A stretch of 64,000 bases of DNA. It comes from Heterocephalus glaber (lineage: Eukaryota; Chordata; Mammalia; Rodentia; Bathyergidae). Below the pieces are notes generated by a model. It was not told where the DNA came from. It saw only the letters and a program-made list of their open reading frames with translations, and did not search any database. Both the position numbers and the translations under genes were made by a program. Shown one piece after another: positions 62,128 through 64,000 of the stretch. The stretch covers positions 12,743,964-12,807,963 of the forward strand of contig NW_004624776.1 in the NCBI RefSeq assembly GCF_000247695.1, given 5' to 3'. Position 1 is the stretch's first letter, and each line of letters begins with the position of its first letter.

Positions 62128-62545
62128 AGTACCAGGGCTACCATAACTAAGTACCGCAAACAGAGTGGCTTAAAAAAAACCAGACTTATTCTCTCAGTTC
62201 TTGAAGCTAGAATTCCGAACATAGGGCCATGTTCCCTCTGAGACACAAAGGGGAGATAAGTGTGTTCCTAGCCACACACCAACTCCTTAGGTACAGCTGC
62301 AACTAACTTCAATACATGCTTGTCATCATGGGGAAATTACATAACAATCTTCCTCTCTGAATGTATCTCTCTTTCATAGGGTTGCCAGGAATTGGATAAT
62401 AGGCTCATCCCATTCTAGCATGACCTCATTTTAACTAATGTGCAATGACCCCATTTCCAAACAAAATTATAATCTAAAGTACTATGGGTTAGGAATTAGA
62501 CATATCTTTTAGGGGAGACAATCAATTTAACTCACAAAAGCCATA
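62128..62545 (-). repeat. MaLR-type LTR
   Basis: Antisense: gggctaccataactaagtac, cagagtggcttaaaa, ttgaagctagaattccgaac, gacctcattttaactaatgtg, cccatttccaaac, gggttaggaattagacatat, ggggagacaatcaatttaa. Confidence 0.75.
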
Positions 62546-63420
62546 CAATTATCATGGTCACACACAAGAGCCTACAGTACGAGCTTTCTTGCTTGCTCTC
62601 TCCTTTTCTGCCCCTCTTCAATATCACCTGTCTTGTTTTGAAAAATGTGTTCTGCCAGCTCACCATCTAGCCAGGTAGTTCTCAGTTTTACCTCTCTGCC
62701 CAGCCATGCTGGGCTTCAAGGATACTGATACTGTCCTAATCCTCTTGACTTCCTGTCATGTCCATTTTCTTGAATCTGAAGTCAACAGTCTAAAGTCACA
62801 ACTCATGTTCTTAATCTATAGAACACCAAAGAAGAGAGGTGTTCACAATGTCAATGGGTTCATCTCATCTCAAGTGATACTATGTCACTTGACCAAGATG
62901 GTATCAAACATTTACTTCCTTTGGAAAGGTTAGGATCATCAAGTTAGATACTTATGGAGGTTGGTGCTGAACAGATTTCTGCCTCAGGTGAGCATTTCAC
63001 CAATGGAACACAGGAGGCAGAGGGTAGGCTGGGGAGAAAGGTCTAAGTCCTTAGTGACTGGGCTGCCAGTGGAAAGAGGATGTGACCAGGAGTTGCTGCT
63101 GGCTTTATGGAAATCATATGCTCTACTGGGGAGCACTGAGTTGATTGAATTACCTGGACACAAAGTGCCAAAGCAAATGCTGCTGGATCTGTGTCTGGCA
63201 GCCCTTCCCTGTAGCCTGACCTGGCCCCAGAGCAGCACTTGTGGGCAGGCTGCTTTTGAGGTAGGAGGCCAGGGCTGGTGGAGCCAAGTAGAAAAGCCAC
63301 CACGATAGCCATCTCTGGAAGACATTTATGATGTGGTGGTTTGCTTCCAAAGGCATATTTCATGCAGAAAATAGGGATCCAAAATGTTTTATGGGAAGAT
63401 GATTCTGGCAGAACTACAGT
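62546..63420. other. Unassigned intronic sequence
   Basis: Overlapping open frames on both strands at 62961-63363 sit in a GC-richer patch; none resembles a known family. Confidence 0.4.
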
Positions 63421-63424
63421 GTGA

Positions 63425-63575
63425 AGCTCTACAGTCTGGAACAGACCTGGAACAGAATTGTACCCGTGTCATTCCCTGTGTGACCTTGGGAAGTCACTCA
63501 TAACCTCCAAGCTTGTTGTTTTCTCTGTCATGACAGGCTGCCATTAAGATACAAAGTAATGTAATGAAAGCATTT
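63425..63575 (+). repeat. MIR SINE fragment
   Basis: Reads tgtgtgaccttgggaagtca, ctcataacctccaagcttg, ttctctgtcatgacaggctg, following the MIR core order. Confidence 0.65.
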
Positions 63576-64000
63576 AAAAAATGCATTGTGCTACAAAATC
63601 ACAAGTTATTTGTAAATTTGCCTTCAGTGGGCAGAGATTTGCAGAAAGAGAACCCAATCAACATGAATCTAGGTTGTGGTAATGAGAAAATTAAGAAGGC
63701 ATTAGATAGAAAAAGATTTCTAGTTAGAATTCTGAAATAACACATGGTGGCCATGGGAATACCGTGAGATAAAGAGAAGGAAGAGTTGAGAAAGATACCA
63801 GGGTTCTGAATTTGAATTACGTAGGAGTGACAGGAAAATTAACTGAGTGAGGAGTACAGGGAAAGGCTATCCTTTGTTTCGGACTTGGTAACTTCTGGGT
63901 ACTACTGTGTCCTGATAGAAAATGGCCAGAGGAAAGTCTGGTTATGAACACAAAGGAAACACTGGGGCTGGGGCAGTGAACCACCCACCAGAAGCAGTAC
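63576..64000. other. Unassigned intronic sequence at window edge
   Basis: Nothing recognised. Confidence 0.45.

Noticed and set aside
62961..63363. Overlapping frames of 100-115 residues on both strands
   Set aside because: Open on several frames at once because the patch is GC-rich; no homology recognised.

Overview
This is mammalian nuclear DNA: AT-rich, mostly intronic, with no compact gene layout and no bacterial or viral gene organisation. The repeats point to a rodent outside the mouse/rat group. There are B1 SINEs (7SL-derived), ID-like tRNA-derived SINEs, composite B1-dID elements (B1 fused to an ID unit), lineage-specific L1 3' ends, and older mammalian repeats (MaLR LTRs, L2, MIR, Tigger/MER2). 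A beaver-like or other Castoridae/Sciuridae/Ctenohystrica-type genome is my guess, with low confidence at species level.

The one host-gene exon I can identify is on the minus strand at 42079-42251. It is a 173-bp exon with canonical splice sites encoding part of the cytoplasmic P domain of a P4-ATPase phospholipid flippase. Residue choices match ATP8A2 rather than ATP8A1. The window is therefore best read as an internal piece of the very large ATP8A2 gene, transcribed right to left: 42252-64000 is the upstream intron and 1-42078 the downstream intron. I found no second known ATP8A2 exon by eye. A 27-codon, frame-preserving exon-like segment lies upstream at 48090-48170 and is only a candidate.

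Layout: 1-4.3 kb holds MaLR LTRs, nested Tigger elements carrying a tiny U2 snRNA-derived insertion, and a 5'-inverted L1. 4.3-15.4 kb is mostly unassigned intron with an L2 and one young ID SINE. 15.4-20.6 kb has MaLR LTRs and old L1 pieces, one carrying an 80-bp hAT-type miniature element. 23.8-26.3 kb has B1, old L1, and a B1 split by a 5'-inverted L1. 26.4-27.9 kb has an unidentified processed retrocopy inserted next to a spliced fragment resembling the 5' end of STARD9 (kinesin-3-like). 29.6-30.6 kb is old L1 with two SINEs. 30.7-32.9 kb is unique sequence. 32.9-33.3 kb is an ID SINE cluster. 34.3-36.5 kb is a 2.2-kb 5'-truncated L1 with a perfect 15-bp target duplication, followed by a mariner-like transposase remnant. 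42 kb is the exon. 43.3-46.2 kb has MIR, B1-dID and three MaLR LTRs, one split by an ID SINE. 48.5-52.5 kb has two copies of one terminal-inverted-repeat DNA element and a MER2. 53-64 kb is mostly unassigned intron with SINE, L1, L2, MIR and MaLR pieces.

I found no operon, CRISPR array, rRNA, functional tRNA or complete intact protein gene, and nothing I could honestly call a new multi-gene system. The most notable items are the insertion-level structures: a tailless U2 retropseudogene, an hAT miniature element, twin-primed L1s, a retrocopy with target duplication, a TIR-element pair and the candidate cassette exon.
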